Of a DNA stretch of 26,874 nucleotides, positions 16,675-26,874 are shown piece by piece. Both the position numbers and the translations under genes were made by a program. Origin of the DNA: Entrophospora sp. SA101 (taxonomy: Eukaryota > Glomeromycota > Glomeromycetes > Entrophosporales > Entrophosporaceae); contig CAUDNR010000162.1 in NCBI GenBank assembly GCA_958430865.1, positions 1-26,874 of the forward strand. Reading direction: 5' to 3'. Under the pieces are notes generated by a model, which saw only the letters and a program-made list of their open reading frames with translations, ran no database searches and was not told where the DNA came from. Position 1 is the stretch's first letter; every line of letters starts with the position of its first letter.

Positions 16675-17296
16675 TTTCACACATTAACTTTTTGAAATTG
16701 TTCCAAAAAGAATATTTAAATTATTTTAAATTCTTTTTATAATGTTGGCCAACATTATTTTTACTATGACTTACACAATAAGTTAGTCCTCTCAATTAAT
16801 TGTTTAAAATACTTGATAATATAAATAAATGTTCGACCTGTTTGTTGAATTTTACCTGTTATCACCTAAAATTGTAATTGTTTTTTATAATTAACTTTAG
16901 AATATCTCTTTGTGAATATGCAGCTAATCAATTACCATAACTTATAACAAGATCGATCGCTCTTTCTATTTTTTTCCGATCGAATCGATTAATTGAAATT
17001 TTTGTTTTGAATTTTCTAATAGCATCGAAATGACCAATGACCATTGGTCAACATCTTTGAATAATTTTGAAATTGCAAATGAGATAAATAAAATTTTCTT
17101 CTGTTATGATGATGAGAAAGGAAGAGAACAAATTTTTTTCACAAACTAATTACAAAGACTTTTAAATCAAAGTCAATAGAACATTCATTCAATTTCAGTT
17201 CAATCCTTGGATCATTCAATAGAATATTGTTGTTGGTTCAGTTCATCATGTTTTCACTATCAAACACCAACGAGTAATATATTTACTATGAAGGTG
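16675..17296. other. MET3 downstream spacer
   Basis: AT-rich sequence with the palindrome noted above and a smaller TGACCA-T-TGGTCA inverted repeat at 17038-17050. No gene was seen; the 3' UTR of MET3 presumably ends in the first few hundred bases. Confidence 0.5.
16739..16758. repeat. 20-bp perfect palindrome after MET3
   Basis: ATAATGTTGGCCAACATTAT is its own reverse complement over all 20 bases and begins 65 bp after the MET3 stop. It probably lies in the 3' UTR. With no loop it suits a dimeric DNA-binding protein better than an RNA hairpin. Confidence 0.9.
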
Positions 17297-17523
17297 TCAA
17301 ACATCTATGATATAATCAGTAAAAGTTTTATTCAGTTCTTGTGGTAATAGCAATAAATAAGATCCTTCCGGATATAAATCTTGTATTCGATATCTTGGAC
17401 AATGTTCAGATAATCCATAAACTCGAAATCCTGAATAGTTTCTAATACAAATTCTCCTAAAGTATCAATTGCGTGAAGGCAAAATTTATCAGAGTGATTA
17501 TTATTATAACGAGAAAAATGCAT
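17297..17523 (-). pseudogene. HIS2: Frameshifted 5' fragment of a histidinol-phosphatase gene
   Basis: Histidinol-phosphatase of the PHP family removes phosphate from histidinol phosphate in histidine synthesis. On the minus strand from 17523 the frame reads an initial MH, then SDKFCLHAIDTLGEFVLETI. After a single-base loss near 17431 a second frame continues GFRVYGLSEHCPRYRIQDLY, PEG, then LNKTFTDYIIDV, and stops at 17297-17299. Together these follow the family pattern HSGQFC-HA-DTLEEVV-EAI--GF--YGLSEH-PR---DLYPEE. Only about 75 of the roughly 300 residues expected are present, and the PHP metal-binding residues further on are missing. Nothing recognisable follows. I infer a decayed partial duplicate rather than the working gene. 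Confidence 0.7.
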
Positions 17524-19688
17524 TTTTTATTATGGTCAATTAAATATTGTTTAATTTTTATAAATAAATACTGATATCCATAGTCGATTTGCAAGAGGCC
17601 ATTCGGGAAGCGAGAAAGCCGAATAAGCTAAACGTAAATCTGAAAAGGCTGAAATTAATCACAAGGAAAAAGAGAAAAGAAAAGGCTTTATATATAAAGC
17701 TTTACCTATTATATATTTGTAGTTTGCTCAAGTTGCTGCTTGTGGACAAAACAAAACAAAACAATAACAATTAGTGGAATCTTTATAAAAAATTTATATG
17801 ACATTTCTAAAGTAGTGTAATTTATGGGGATAAACATCTAATCTTGACAACTAGCAATGTTAGATATATCGCTCTCGCTTCTTTCGCTTCTTTCCCTTAT
17901 CTTCTATTTCACATATCAGTGCCTTTTTGCGGATCGCATAAAAATTAATAATAACACATATATCTTAAACTTTACGCGATATTCAGCTTTATTCAGTACC
18001 CCCCTCTTTTTCTCTATCTGGATTTTACCATCAAATGTCAAGAAAAAGATAGAACAGGTTGGGTATAATTTATATTGTGCTTAAAATTGATTGTTCACAG
18101 TTTAACTTTCTCATTAGAAATTATTCCCTCCCAATCATGAAGAACAACATAGAATTCACCAATGGAGTTGACATAATTGCGGCCTTGCTACCCAATGTCC
18201 TGATTTGATAAGCGAGATAGATTCAAAGCGACAAAGGGATAAGTAGGCATAATATTGATAATATTATTGTATTGGCTTAAAAAATCCTTGCATCATATTT
18301 GAGATATTGCCATACTTATGTCTGCCAAAACGATAGAACTATAATAATAAAGTAGCCGGAACATCAGCTGTCTTGAATTTTTTATGTTGGCAAAGAGATA
18401 TGTATAAAGTATTTCTTTGATAGTCAATCACAAGGTTCATATATACTAAGGCCACGTTATTTCTACATAAAAACATCGAATGTCAAAACTGAGCCTAATA
18501 ATGGAGCTGGAAACCTCAAACAGCCAACAATTGGAACCTATCAATAGAAAGATCACTCACTATTGCCAAGATACGTGATGCTGTTGTGCGCATCAGCCCG
18601 TCATGCATTTCATTCTAGTGTGGCTACTACACTATAAAACCTCGGGATCCTCATTCAGTAACCACTTTATCACCCTTCTAAAAAAACTTATATATATATA
18701 CCTACACCTACACCAACCAATTACAATGATATTTGGACATTCACAAGCACTTATTCAACACGCTCTCGATATCAAAAAGATCCAATTGGACTCTCTAATC
18801 TGGGAGATTTGGGAGATTGTATGTTCTATTTGTTAAACGAGCAGTCATTTATAAAACTATTAGGCCCACGTTAATACTTATATACCTATATATATTTGTA
18901 TTTATATTTATTAATAAATAGTGATAAATAGTATTATATATTATAAATAAAACATGTTATATTTATATATACAAATTTAATTTTTAATTTCTTCTCTCGT
19001 TTTTTCTTTTGTCGTTCATTAATTAATTAATAATAATAAAATTATGAAAAATAAATAAATAATAAATAACAAATAATAATAATAATAATTGATAAAATTT
19101 AAAAAAAAAAATTTTTAACTTTGCTTTACCGGTAAAGAAAGTAGTAAATAAAATATTTAGAGGGAAAAAAAAAAAATAAAAAAAATAATAAAAGGGAGTG
19201 TTATTTATAAATGTGTGTATATATATATATATATATAATATTTTTAATAAAAAATCTTGTTTTTATATATATTAAAAAAATCTTAAATCTAAAGAGAGAG
19301 AGAAAAGAAAAACTAAAAAAAAAAAGACATATTTATAATTTACAAGGTTACGAATATTTTTTAAACGAAAGAAAAAATTTTTACAAAAAAAAAAAAAATA
19401 TATATATATACTCAAACACCGTAGAGTTTTTTTACATATTGGGATTATTTGAAAAATTAAAATAAATCATGGATTTTTAAAATTTTTTTATGTCTTTAAA
19501 ATTCTATAAAATTATATATAATTAAAATCTTGACTTTTTTCACCCATATAGAATTTTTTTTTAAAAAAAAAAATTAAAAAAAAAAAATCTAATCATAGTT
19601 GTTTTTTTGTTATTGTTGTTATATTATTATTATCATTTATTATTATTATTATTAATCGAAAAAAAAAAAAAAAAATAGAAGGAAAGAA
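17524..19688. other. Gene-poor interval with a possible orphan promoter
   Basis: Positions 17589-17700 (+) code a Lys/Glu/Arg-rich patch that looks like a broken charged exon. At 18631-18640 the plus strand has ACTATAAAAC, a good TATA context, and 93 bp later an ATG at 18726 opens a 36-codon frame (stop 18834-18836) of unknown nature. From about 18900 to 19688 the DNA is low-complexity A/T with TA dinucleotide runs (19218-19237, 19396-19410) and is probably the 3' flank of the homeodomain gene. None of these pieces is strong enough to call a gene. Confidence 0.4.
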
Positions 19689-19966
19689 CTAATTAATAAA
19701 TCTCCTTCTATGTGTATAAAGGCTTTTTCTTCTACGCTTGGGTGCGCGTTGCTTTAAAGCAATGTGATGAGGAATATTATCTATAAAATCAAATATATTA
19801 ATTATATTGTGGATGATGACAGTGACAACAATAACTAATTTGATGTGATAATTTAAATTTGCATATTTACCTCCTGTTGAGCCACAGGGATACATGTCTA
19901 CCTCACTTGAAGGCGGAGATAGTAATAAATTGTTGTTGTTATTATTATTGTTGTTGTTGTTATTAA

Positions 19967-20012
<46 letters not shown>

Positions 20013-20783
20013 ATTGTTGTTGTTGTTGAGGGATTGGATTTTATCATTTTTTAGCAAATGCGGCAGATGACGCCGCCTTGCGTTAATGAACCAATTGCTT
20101 ATTTGTTGCAAGCTCAATTGCGTTCCCCTCGCAAGAGCCATCTTCTCATCCTCGGTTGGATAAGGATGTTTTTTGTGTTGTGAGAGCCACTCTTTTAGTA
20201 GAGCAGTGGTTGCTTTGGGGAGATTACCCCTTTTGCGCTTTATTTTGGGATTTATGGGGTTGTCGGCCTTTTGGTCTTGTAGATGTGTGTATATTGAATT
20301 TTCGATAATACCAGGGGATGATGGTATTATCTTGTTGTAATTGATCGAATGATCAATTTCGAACAATGTCTTGGTGGCTAATCAACCATTACATGGATAT
20401 AATAATATAATTATTAGAATATGTGTTGTTATCAATCATTCAATCAATTTAATAAAATATATAAAGGATATTTACCACGCGTATTCTCCTTAACTCTTTT
20501 CCAGAACTGACTGTTATAGTCCAACATCTGACTTACGCGCCTTTTATGCGCTTCAATATCTTGTGAATACTCGTCCATATGTGCACTTGTGCTATAATCG
20601 TGTACAAGCACAATTGGACAAAATGTACGGAGCTAAAGAAGGATTATAATATAATTAATTAATTTTAATAATCACGATAATATAATTCCTACTTGATCAA
20701 ATATTTGATCAGATCAATTGATTGATCGATCAATCAATCAATTAATTAAAATAAATAAATACCTTGTCGTTCTTATTATACAT
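19689..20783 (-). CDS. TALE (KN-type) homeodomain transcription factor
   Basis: This is a nuclear DNA-binding protein of the three-amino-acid-loop-extension class; the yeast relatives are Cup9 and Tos8. On the minus strand the exons are 20783-20763 (7 codons), 20632-20476, 20377-19871 and 19780-19689, giving 258 aa. Exon 2 contains YSQDIEAHKRRVSQMLDYNS and FWKRVKENTR. The homeodomain spans about residues 106-168: KRKRGNLPKATTALLKEWL, the loop HPYPTEDEK, and the recognition helix ISNWFINARRR. A tract of 20 Asn, one Ile and 12 Asn follows, then SPPSSEVD and a basic end (KQRAPKRRRK) that could be a nuclear signal. The last intron (19781-19870, 90 nt) is a multiple of three without a stop, so the unspliced frame is also open. 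No second homeodomain gene lies beside it, so it does not look like an HD1/HD2 mating-type pair. Confidence 0.88.
19929..20027 (-). repeat. Asn-codon repeat in the homeodomain gene
   Basis: On the minus strand there are 20 Asn codons (mostly AAC), one ATT, then 12 more Asn codons. Use of AAC rather than AAT sets it apart from the AAT run in the helicase, so the two tracts arose separately. Confidence 0.9.
20694..20738. repeat. Two adjacent perfect palindromes in intron 1 of the homeodomain gene
   Basis: An 18-bp palindrome (TGATCAAATATTTGATCA, 20694-20711) is followed 5 bp later by a 22-bp one (20717-20738), centred on GATC/GATC and built from ATTG and CAAT units. Both lie in the 129-bp first intron. 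Confidence 0.85.
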
Positions 20784-21363
20784 TCTTGATATTATTATTA
20801 TTGTTGTTTTGTTTTTAATTCCTCCAAAAAAAATTTGAGTGTGAAAAATTTTTTTTGTGTATCGTTATTAAAGAAAGAAGTGTGAGGAAACGTTTAGAAG
20901 AAAGATAGAAAGCGTAATTAATTTTTCTTGAAAAAAAATTTTTTTTTAAGAAAAAGGTAATTATTATTAATTATTAATATATGTGTATGATATGATATGA
21001 TATAATAATAATAATAATAATAATTTATCTTTATGGAAAAAAAAAAGAAAAAGGAGAAGAGATGAAGTTTGGAGAATGGAAAATTATAAAGGGATTTTAT
21101 AAAAAAAATTTTTTATATATAAAAAGAATTAAATTATTATTAATTATTAATTAGTTGATTTTAATCATCCAAAAAGAATAAAACATATACACACTGCTTA
21201 GACAACAGTTATTATTAAAAAAATGCGCGGGGAAAATATTTTTATATTATATAATTATTATAAATGTCTTCAAAGGCGTGTGTGTAATTCGTTCAATTTT
21301 TGGTATTAATGAATTAAATTTAATTATCAGATTATAATAATTATTAAAGTGGATTGGATGGTC

Positions 21364-21393
21364 GATGATGATGATGATGATGATGATGATGAT
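21364..21393. repeat. (GAT)10 microsatellite
   Basis: Ten perfect GAT units, followed by a short (GGT)n stretch at about 21401-21411. Non-coding in context. Confidence 0.95.
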
Positions 21394-23353
21394 AATATGA
21401 TGGTGGTGGTGAATGTTAATTGTTAAAAAAAGTCGAAATAATTATATTGAAATTAGTAGGCAGTAGGAATATATAATATTTATATATTTTTATTACATAT
21501 ATTTACATTTACATATATTTACATATATTATTTATATTTATATATGTAAATGAAGCACAAACAAGTAATTCTGCAATTTTATTGTTAAAAAAGATTGTAT
21601 TATTATTATTTGTTTATTTATTACGAGGAAAAATAATATTTTGGATTGGGAGTTGTTTGTGGGGTACTGACTATTTAAATTATTGTTTATAAACTGCAAT
21701 AATTGAAAAAAAAATTTTTTATATCAGCATATTTTTTTATATTATATATATATAAAAGTAATTGTTATAATAATAATAAATAAATAAATATATTAGAATA
21801 AATAAAATGGATAAATAAATAAATAAATCCTTGACATTTCAATAAATATCACTTTAAAAACGCGTTAAAACCATCACATAAATAAATAATAATTGGTGGC
21901 TTTAGTAATAAAATTTTTTTTATTTATACGCGCGTACAACAAACAAAATTTTTTTAAACAATAATTATTACCATTATAAACTGTATATTTAAACTTTATC
22001 AATAATCACATTTCGTCATTTTTCCAAACCACATACATTTAGATACAATGAATGATAGATAACATCAGTGACATAACATAATATAATATTATTAACGATA
22101 CTTATTATTACTATTATTAATTAACAAAAACAATTATTATAAATAATAATAAACAATTATAATAAGCATCTTTAATAATAGGAAAGAAAAGAAACCTCTA
22201 GATTTGTTAATATTACACATGCACCATTATTTATATTTTAGGTAGTTGAGATATGTGATTATAAAGAATTTATTCGTATATTACTAGGTGATTATCTGAA
22301 TACATAAGTGATGTGATGGATAAATTAGTAAATTAATATCTAAAAGATCTAAATACAATAATATCCTTAATATCTTTCTTTATCTTTCTTACTCTCTCTC
22401 TCGTTCTCTGATTGGTTGGTTTCGTGGGTATATTTTATAAATATTATTTTTTATTGTAATAAAAAAAAAACTATAAATGGAATACTGCATAAATTAATAA
22501 TAAAAAAAAATACCCATACATGAAATAATAATAAATTTCTAACCTATTACTAACTTATTTATTAGTTAGATAGTTATTATATCCAATGATCCTTCCTAAT
22601 TGCTTTAATTATCTTGATGATTCCAATAGTCCCAATGTGTGTTTCCGATAGAAAAGATTATCGTGGAACAGATTACAAAGACATATTATTACTATTATTA
22701 CTATCATTGTTATCCTCTCTCTCGCCCCATTGAGAGAATTCAGCCCATGCTGACACACATATACCCGAACAACAAATTAAAAACAACCTAAAATAAAATT
22801 ATAATAGTGATAAATTAATAATATTGTTATAATGAAAATTATCGTAATTTTCTAGACTCTAAATTATTTCTCTCTTTATTCTTAATTATCACAAATATAT
22901 ATATACTAATAATCACATCACCAATTATTATATGTGATTAAAGAATAATTTGATAATTTTTTAACAAAAACTTGTATAATATTAGTAATATGATATATAA
23001 TTATTTTCATCTCAATGATTAAATCTTTCTTTCGATTAATAAAAAAAAAATTTAACTTGTACCAAATTTTGTCACAGCTTTCTACTATAATTTGTTCTCT
23101 CTCTCCTTGACGTGCGTGTGCGTGCACGCGTGCCAATTATCATACACAATAGAATATTAGAATTTTTAGATTGTCTTTCTAATATATAAAACTTAAGATT
23201 TAAGAGTAGTAAGCAGCCAGCAAACAGCTAAATTGTCCATTTTTACCATGATCCTCCTTACCAATAATATTTTTTTTTGCTACGTATAAATATTTACGGA
23301 GACAAAAGTTTCATGGTAATAATAATATGATGATGATGATATATATAAAATCA

Positions 23354-23477
23354 TACCTTCATATAAGAATTCTCCACATATAAAAACCTCTCTATAAGAA
23401 CACACATCTTGAGAACCAATTACTATTAGCTTATATAAAAACACCTCCATCTAAGAACAGCCTCTCTACAGGAACTT
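23354..23477. repeat. Degenerate 15-17-bp tandem repeats, transposon-end-like
   Basis: At least six units share a form near CCTCTCTATAAGAAC: for example CCTTCATATAAGAATT, CTCCACATATAAAAA, CCTCTCTATAAGAAC, CACCTCCATCTAAGAAC and AGCCTCTCTACAGGAAC. Ends of pogo/Tigger-type DNA transposons commonly carry such internally repeated termini. No transposase frame and no inverted partner are visible, so if it is an end, it is a lone relic. Confidence 0.55.
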
Positions 23478-24632
23478 TTTAGGGAAAGTGACAATTGACA
23501 AAGGTTGCGCGATTGTGAATTAATGTTGGAAAAAAAAAATTAGTAGAAGTAGAACTAAAAAATATAAAAAGAAGTGATCAACAATTTAATAATTATTTTG
23601 ACAACCATTTGACATGTTATTAATTCAATTTGATTTGTTTACAAAAAAATTTTTTTTGCCCCACTCCAAATCCAAGGATTCAAAACCATTAATTATTATT
23701 AATATTTGTAATAGAGTTTTTAGTTTTATACATAAATACATATACATACATACATACATATCATTAATATACGATTTATCCTTTTTTTGTAAAATAATGA
23801 ACTTGATTATTTTTATCAAATCTAAATCGATTCAATAACAGATCAATCTAAAATCAAATCTAAATCAGTTAGACATATCATAAAAAGTAAATCACTAATA
23901 ATAATAATAATAAATAGTTATTAACAATAGCAAACTCACTCAATTATTATTTTTTAATTGTATGCAATTGATTGCTTTACACATTATATGGTATATTATT
24001 TATTACACACATACATACGTACATATTAATATGATCAAACTTTAATAATCCATTGATTTCCAATATTAGACAGATCATTATGAGCATTATAGGAAACGAA
24101 AATATGCAATGTAGATAGTTTGATATTTTTGATTTTATTGTAATGGAAAATTTGGAACTGGTCAAAGAGATGTGCGTAGAATTATTGTTCAATAAATAAA
24201 TATAAATAAATGGCAAATAAATAATATTATGTCGCTCTGTTGTCTCAGAGTTATAAAAAAAAAATTTTTTATTTTTTATTTTATTTTAAACATTTACATC
24301 ACAATTATCACAATATTATTATCACAATTCATTATCACATTGGAAAAAAGAACAAAGAAAAATAGGAAATAGCGGAGAAGGAAAAAATAAAAATTGCATA
24401 GGAGGAAAAAAACGCAAGTAATAAAGTTTATATTCTCATATATATACATACAGCATACATGCAGACAAAAGTATCTATCGCATTAGAGATTCATTCATAT
24501 TCTATATTTATCTATTCATTATCATTTTGAAAAGAAAAATTTTTTTTCTAAAATATCATAAATGAAGATGATCTTCATGAGAATATATAAAGAAATGAAA
24601 AAGAATGTGAAAGTAAAAGAGCCTTGACCTAA

Positions 24633-24682
24633 ATGTGTATGTGGTGTGTGTGTGTGTTTTTTTTTTTGTGTGTGTGTGTGTG
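24633..24682. repeat. TG-repeat / T-tract compound microsatellite
   Basis: Two (TG)n runs flank an uninterrupted run of T at about 24657-24667. Simple sequence only. Confidence 0.9.
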
Positions 24683-25007
24683 GGGAAATAAAACAAATAT
24701 AATAATGATGACTTTTTTTTGATTGCTTGCTACCACATTGATAAATATATATAAATTGATATGTAATGTATTTGTTTATGTATGCAAAGCAATTAATTCG
24801 GTTATTGGATAAATTGTATGAATCTATTTTCTTTTGACCCATAGAAATATAAAAAAAAATCATGGAAATTGATCAGACATAATAATTATTTGTTTGTAAA
24901 AAAATATTCTTCTCTCGTTTCTTCACACTTTCCCCCGTCTTTAAACTTAATTAATTAATTAATCTCGAGAAAATAAAAATAAATCTTATTAATAAATAAA
25001 TAATTGA

Positions 25008-25008
<1 letters not shown>

Positions 25009-25043
<35 letters not shown>

Positions 25044-25046
25044 ATA
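25009..25046. repeat. (TAAA)n microsatellite
   Basis: About nine perfect TAAA units. Simple sequence only. Confidence 0.95.
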
Positions 25047-25918
25047 GAGAAACAATACATGTAAATAAATATATTATTTTGACAGTTTTGACAGTCAACA
25101 AAAAAATTTATACTTTACCTATTACACCACAAATTTTTATCACTAATAACAATTAACGATAATAATAATGATAATAACAACAATAATAATGGCTTCTTCT
25201 TCTATCAGCTGCAACATCAACAATAAATAATTTATCATAATCTAGCATACTTAAAATCACCACCATACAGCCTATTTAAAAACAAAACCAACAAACAAGT
25301 CATATTGATACTGAGTTGTACCTGAGTTATAATATACACAGTTTATTTTAAATTAAATGTATATTTCGTCATAAATTATTATGAGTTTATTTTTTTGTGT
25401 GTGTAATATAATATATAGTTTTAAAGAAATCGCAATGTTTCTCCCCCGGTCGTGCATTTGTTTAGATTAATTTTTGTTCAAAAGGTGATAATAACAATGG
25501 TAATCATGTAGAATAATCCAATCAAAATAAAATTTAAAACTTTTTTGTATATGTTATATGATGATGATGTAAAGAAAAAATGCGGAGAAGAAGCTTTATT
25601 TAGAAATAAAGAATGCAATGGGTTTTCGGTGGTGGGTCAATTGTGATTTTGAATTATTGCAATGGTTAATGATGATAGATGGCATTTTAATAGCCAATTA
25701 TTTATGTCTGCCACATTACCTTATTTAATACTATCACAATCTTCATTATTTACCATTATTATATACTGTATACGTGATATTAATCTAGTTTTGTGACAAT
25801 TGAAAATATATATGTGTGTGTGTGTATACAAATATATATAGAAGAATTTAAAAAAACGCCTTTTTTAAATTAATTCACTAATAACATTTCTTTTTTCCTT
25901 ACAAATTGATTAAATAAT

Positions 25919-25936
25919 CATCACGAATTCGTGATG
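25919..25936. repeat. 18-bp perfect palindrome
   Basis: CATCACGAATTCGTGATG equals its own reverse complement over 18 bases and is GC-richer than its surroundings. It stands alone in non-coding DNA, about 5.1 kb upstream of the homeodomain ATG. Confidence 0.9.
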
Positions 25937-26874
25937 CAAACGCCAAAATTATCAACATATTAATTTATTATGCAAAGACGCCCTGTCGCTGATGATATGA
26001 TGACGATCAAAAATATCCTCTTCTCCACTTTTTTTCATCCTTTCTTTAATTAAAAAAAAAAAAAGACTTTAATTGGTTTGAATTACTTTTTATATTAATA
26101 ATACCAATCAATTAATTTCTCCTTCCCCTTAATTTTTTGTAGGCGTTTAAATCATTCATAAATTTATAGGTTTTTACCCCACATAAAAGTTGTCAAAGAG
26201 ATGTCAAAAAAATGTATATATTGTTGGTTCCTTAACTTCTACCTGCTAACAATAATAATAATTAAATTTACCCGCTCGCTACGCTCATTAATTCCTTTGG
26301 TGCATTGTTAAAATAGATGGCACTATTTTTGGAATTATTATTGAAGATCTTTGTCAAAAAAAGAGTTTAACTAGATATGGATAGAATCAAAGGACAAAAT
26401 GGATTGTGGGGGGGGAATGAACACTAACTAATACTGATTAAATTTATCTATCTACATGCAGGGTTTTGGGAAAATTATATTATTATATGGGGAAACAAAG
26501 AATTGAGGTCACATGCTTAGTCAAGTTTTAATAATGGCATTGTTATGTGTGCTATATAAAATATATAATCTATACGCAGTCAATTAACTTTAGTTTTATT
26601 ACTACACTACTATTGCTGTTATTATTATTACCATTGTTTTCAAATTTTTTCACATCCACTTTCTTTGCTTTCTTTGCTTTCTTTTCTTTCTTGCTTTTGT
26701 TAGTGAAAGGTTCCTTTGATTTAATATATTTTTTTTTAATAATAATTAGCCTCATTCCTTCCTTGCTTATCACATTTACTTTTTTCTCTCAAGACACACA
26801 CCTAAAGAATAATACTTGTTGAAAAAAAAAAATAGAGATATTGTAAAATCAACATCTTTGTAATTATTGAGAAA

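Larger units (their letters stand above)
20784..26874. other. About 6 kb without a supported gene, upstream of the homeodomain gene
   Basis: Extremely AT-rich DNA made of A/T tracts, microsatellites and short palindromes. No frame here has a recognisable domain or a chain of splice-compatible exons. The first kilobase must include the homeodomain promoter and 5' UTR. A Lys/Asn-rich frame on the minus strand at 26773-26570 has the composition of a disordered exon and could belong to a gene beyond the right edge. Very short frames such as 22585-22650 (+) were not accepted. Confidence 0.55.

Noticed and set aside
17857..18084. 75-codon plus-strand frame with hydrophobic start resembling a signal peptide
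   Set aside because: Hydrophobicity comes from CTT/TCT-rich simple sequence; no promoter, family or splice partner supports it.
19689..20783. Mating-type (HD1/HD2) locus
   Set aside because: Only one homeodomain gene is present and no divergent partner is adjacent; the homeodomain is closer to the Cup9/Tos8 type.
22585..22650. 21-codon frame starting MILPNCFNYLDDSNSPN
   Set aside because: Composition is coding-like, but it is too short and has no splice-compatible neighbours.
24522..24863. 113-codon minus-strand frame with a His/Thr run
   Set aside because: The run is the antisense of the TG/T microsatellite; the rest is low-complexity.

Overview
This is a eukaryotic, almost certainly fungal window. 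It is very AT-rich, its genes are broken by many short introns (roughly 70-140 nt, GTAAGT/GTAAAT donors, TAG/CAG acceptors), and its proteins carry long Asn and Gln runs. Two products are fungal types: an ATP sulfurylase fused to an APS-kinase-like tail, and a Snx41/Atg20-type sorting nexin. The composition and intron style look like an early-diverging (Mucoromycota, perhaps arbuscular-mycorrhizal Glomeromycotina) genome. That placement is inference.

Layout, left to right: (1) 1-2747, + strand, the 3' part of a DDX42-type DEAD-box RNA helicase in 13 exons, with one frame-breaking Asn-rich insertion. (2) 2748-4892, gene-poor, with a strong inverted repeat. (3) 4893-7168, + strand, a Snx41/Atg20 sorting nexin (8 exons, 556 aa). 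(4) 7825-9326, - strand, the elongation factor Iws1/Spn1 (4 exons, one of only 12 nt). (5) 10939-13534, - strand, a Nab3-like RNA-binding protein (4 exons, first intron GC-AG). (6) 13535-14408, a shared divergent promoter. (7) 14409-16674, + strand, ATP sulfurylase Met3 (7 exons, 574 aa). (8) 17297-17523, - strand, a decayed fragment of a histidinol-phosphatase gene. (9) 19689-20783, - strand, a TALE/KN homeodomain protein (4 exons, 258 aa). (10) 20784-26874, about 6 kb without a convincing gene, full of microsatellites, A/T tracts and one transposon-end-like repeat cluster.

The genes do not form a pathway. Three concern RNA polymerase II or RNA metabolism (DDX42, Iws1, Nab3), one membrane traffic and autophagy, one sulfate assimilation and one developmental transcription. 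The gene models come from matching splice phases by eye to family motifs; nearly every junction keeps the frame, which is the main support. No CRISPR, tRNA, rRNA or intact mobile element was seen. I found no clearly new multi-gene system. The most useful leads are the 12-nt exon in IWS1, the broken exon in the helicase, the in-frame last intron of the homeodomain gene, the HIS2-like gene relic and several perfect palindromes.
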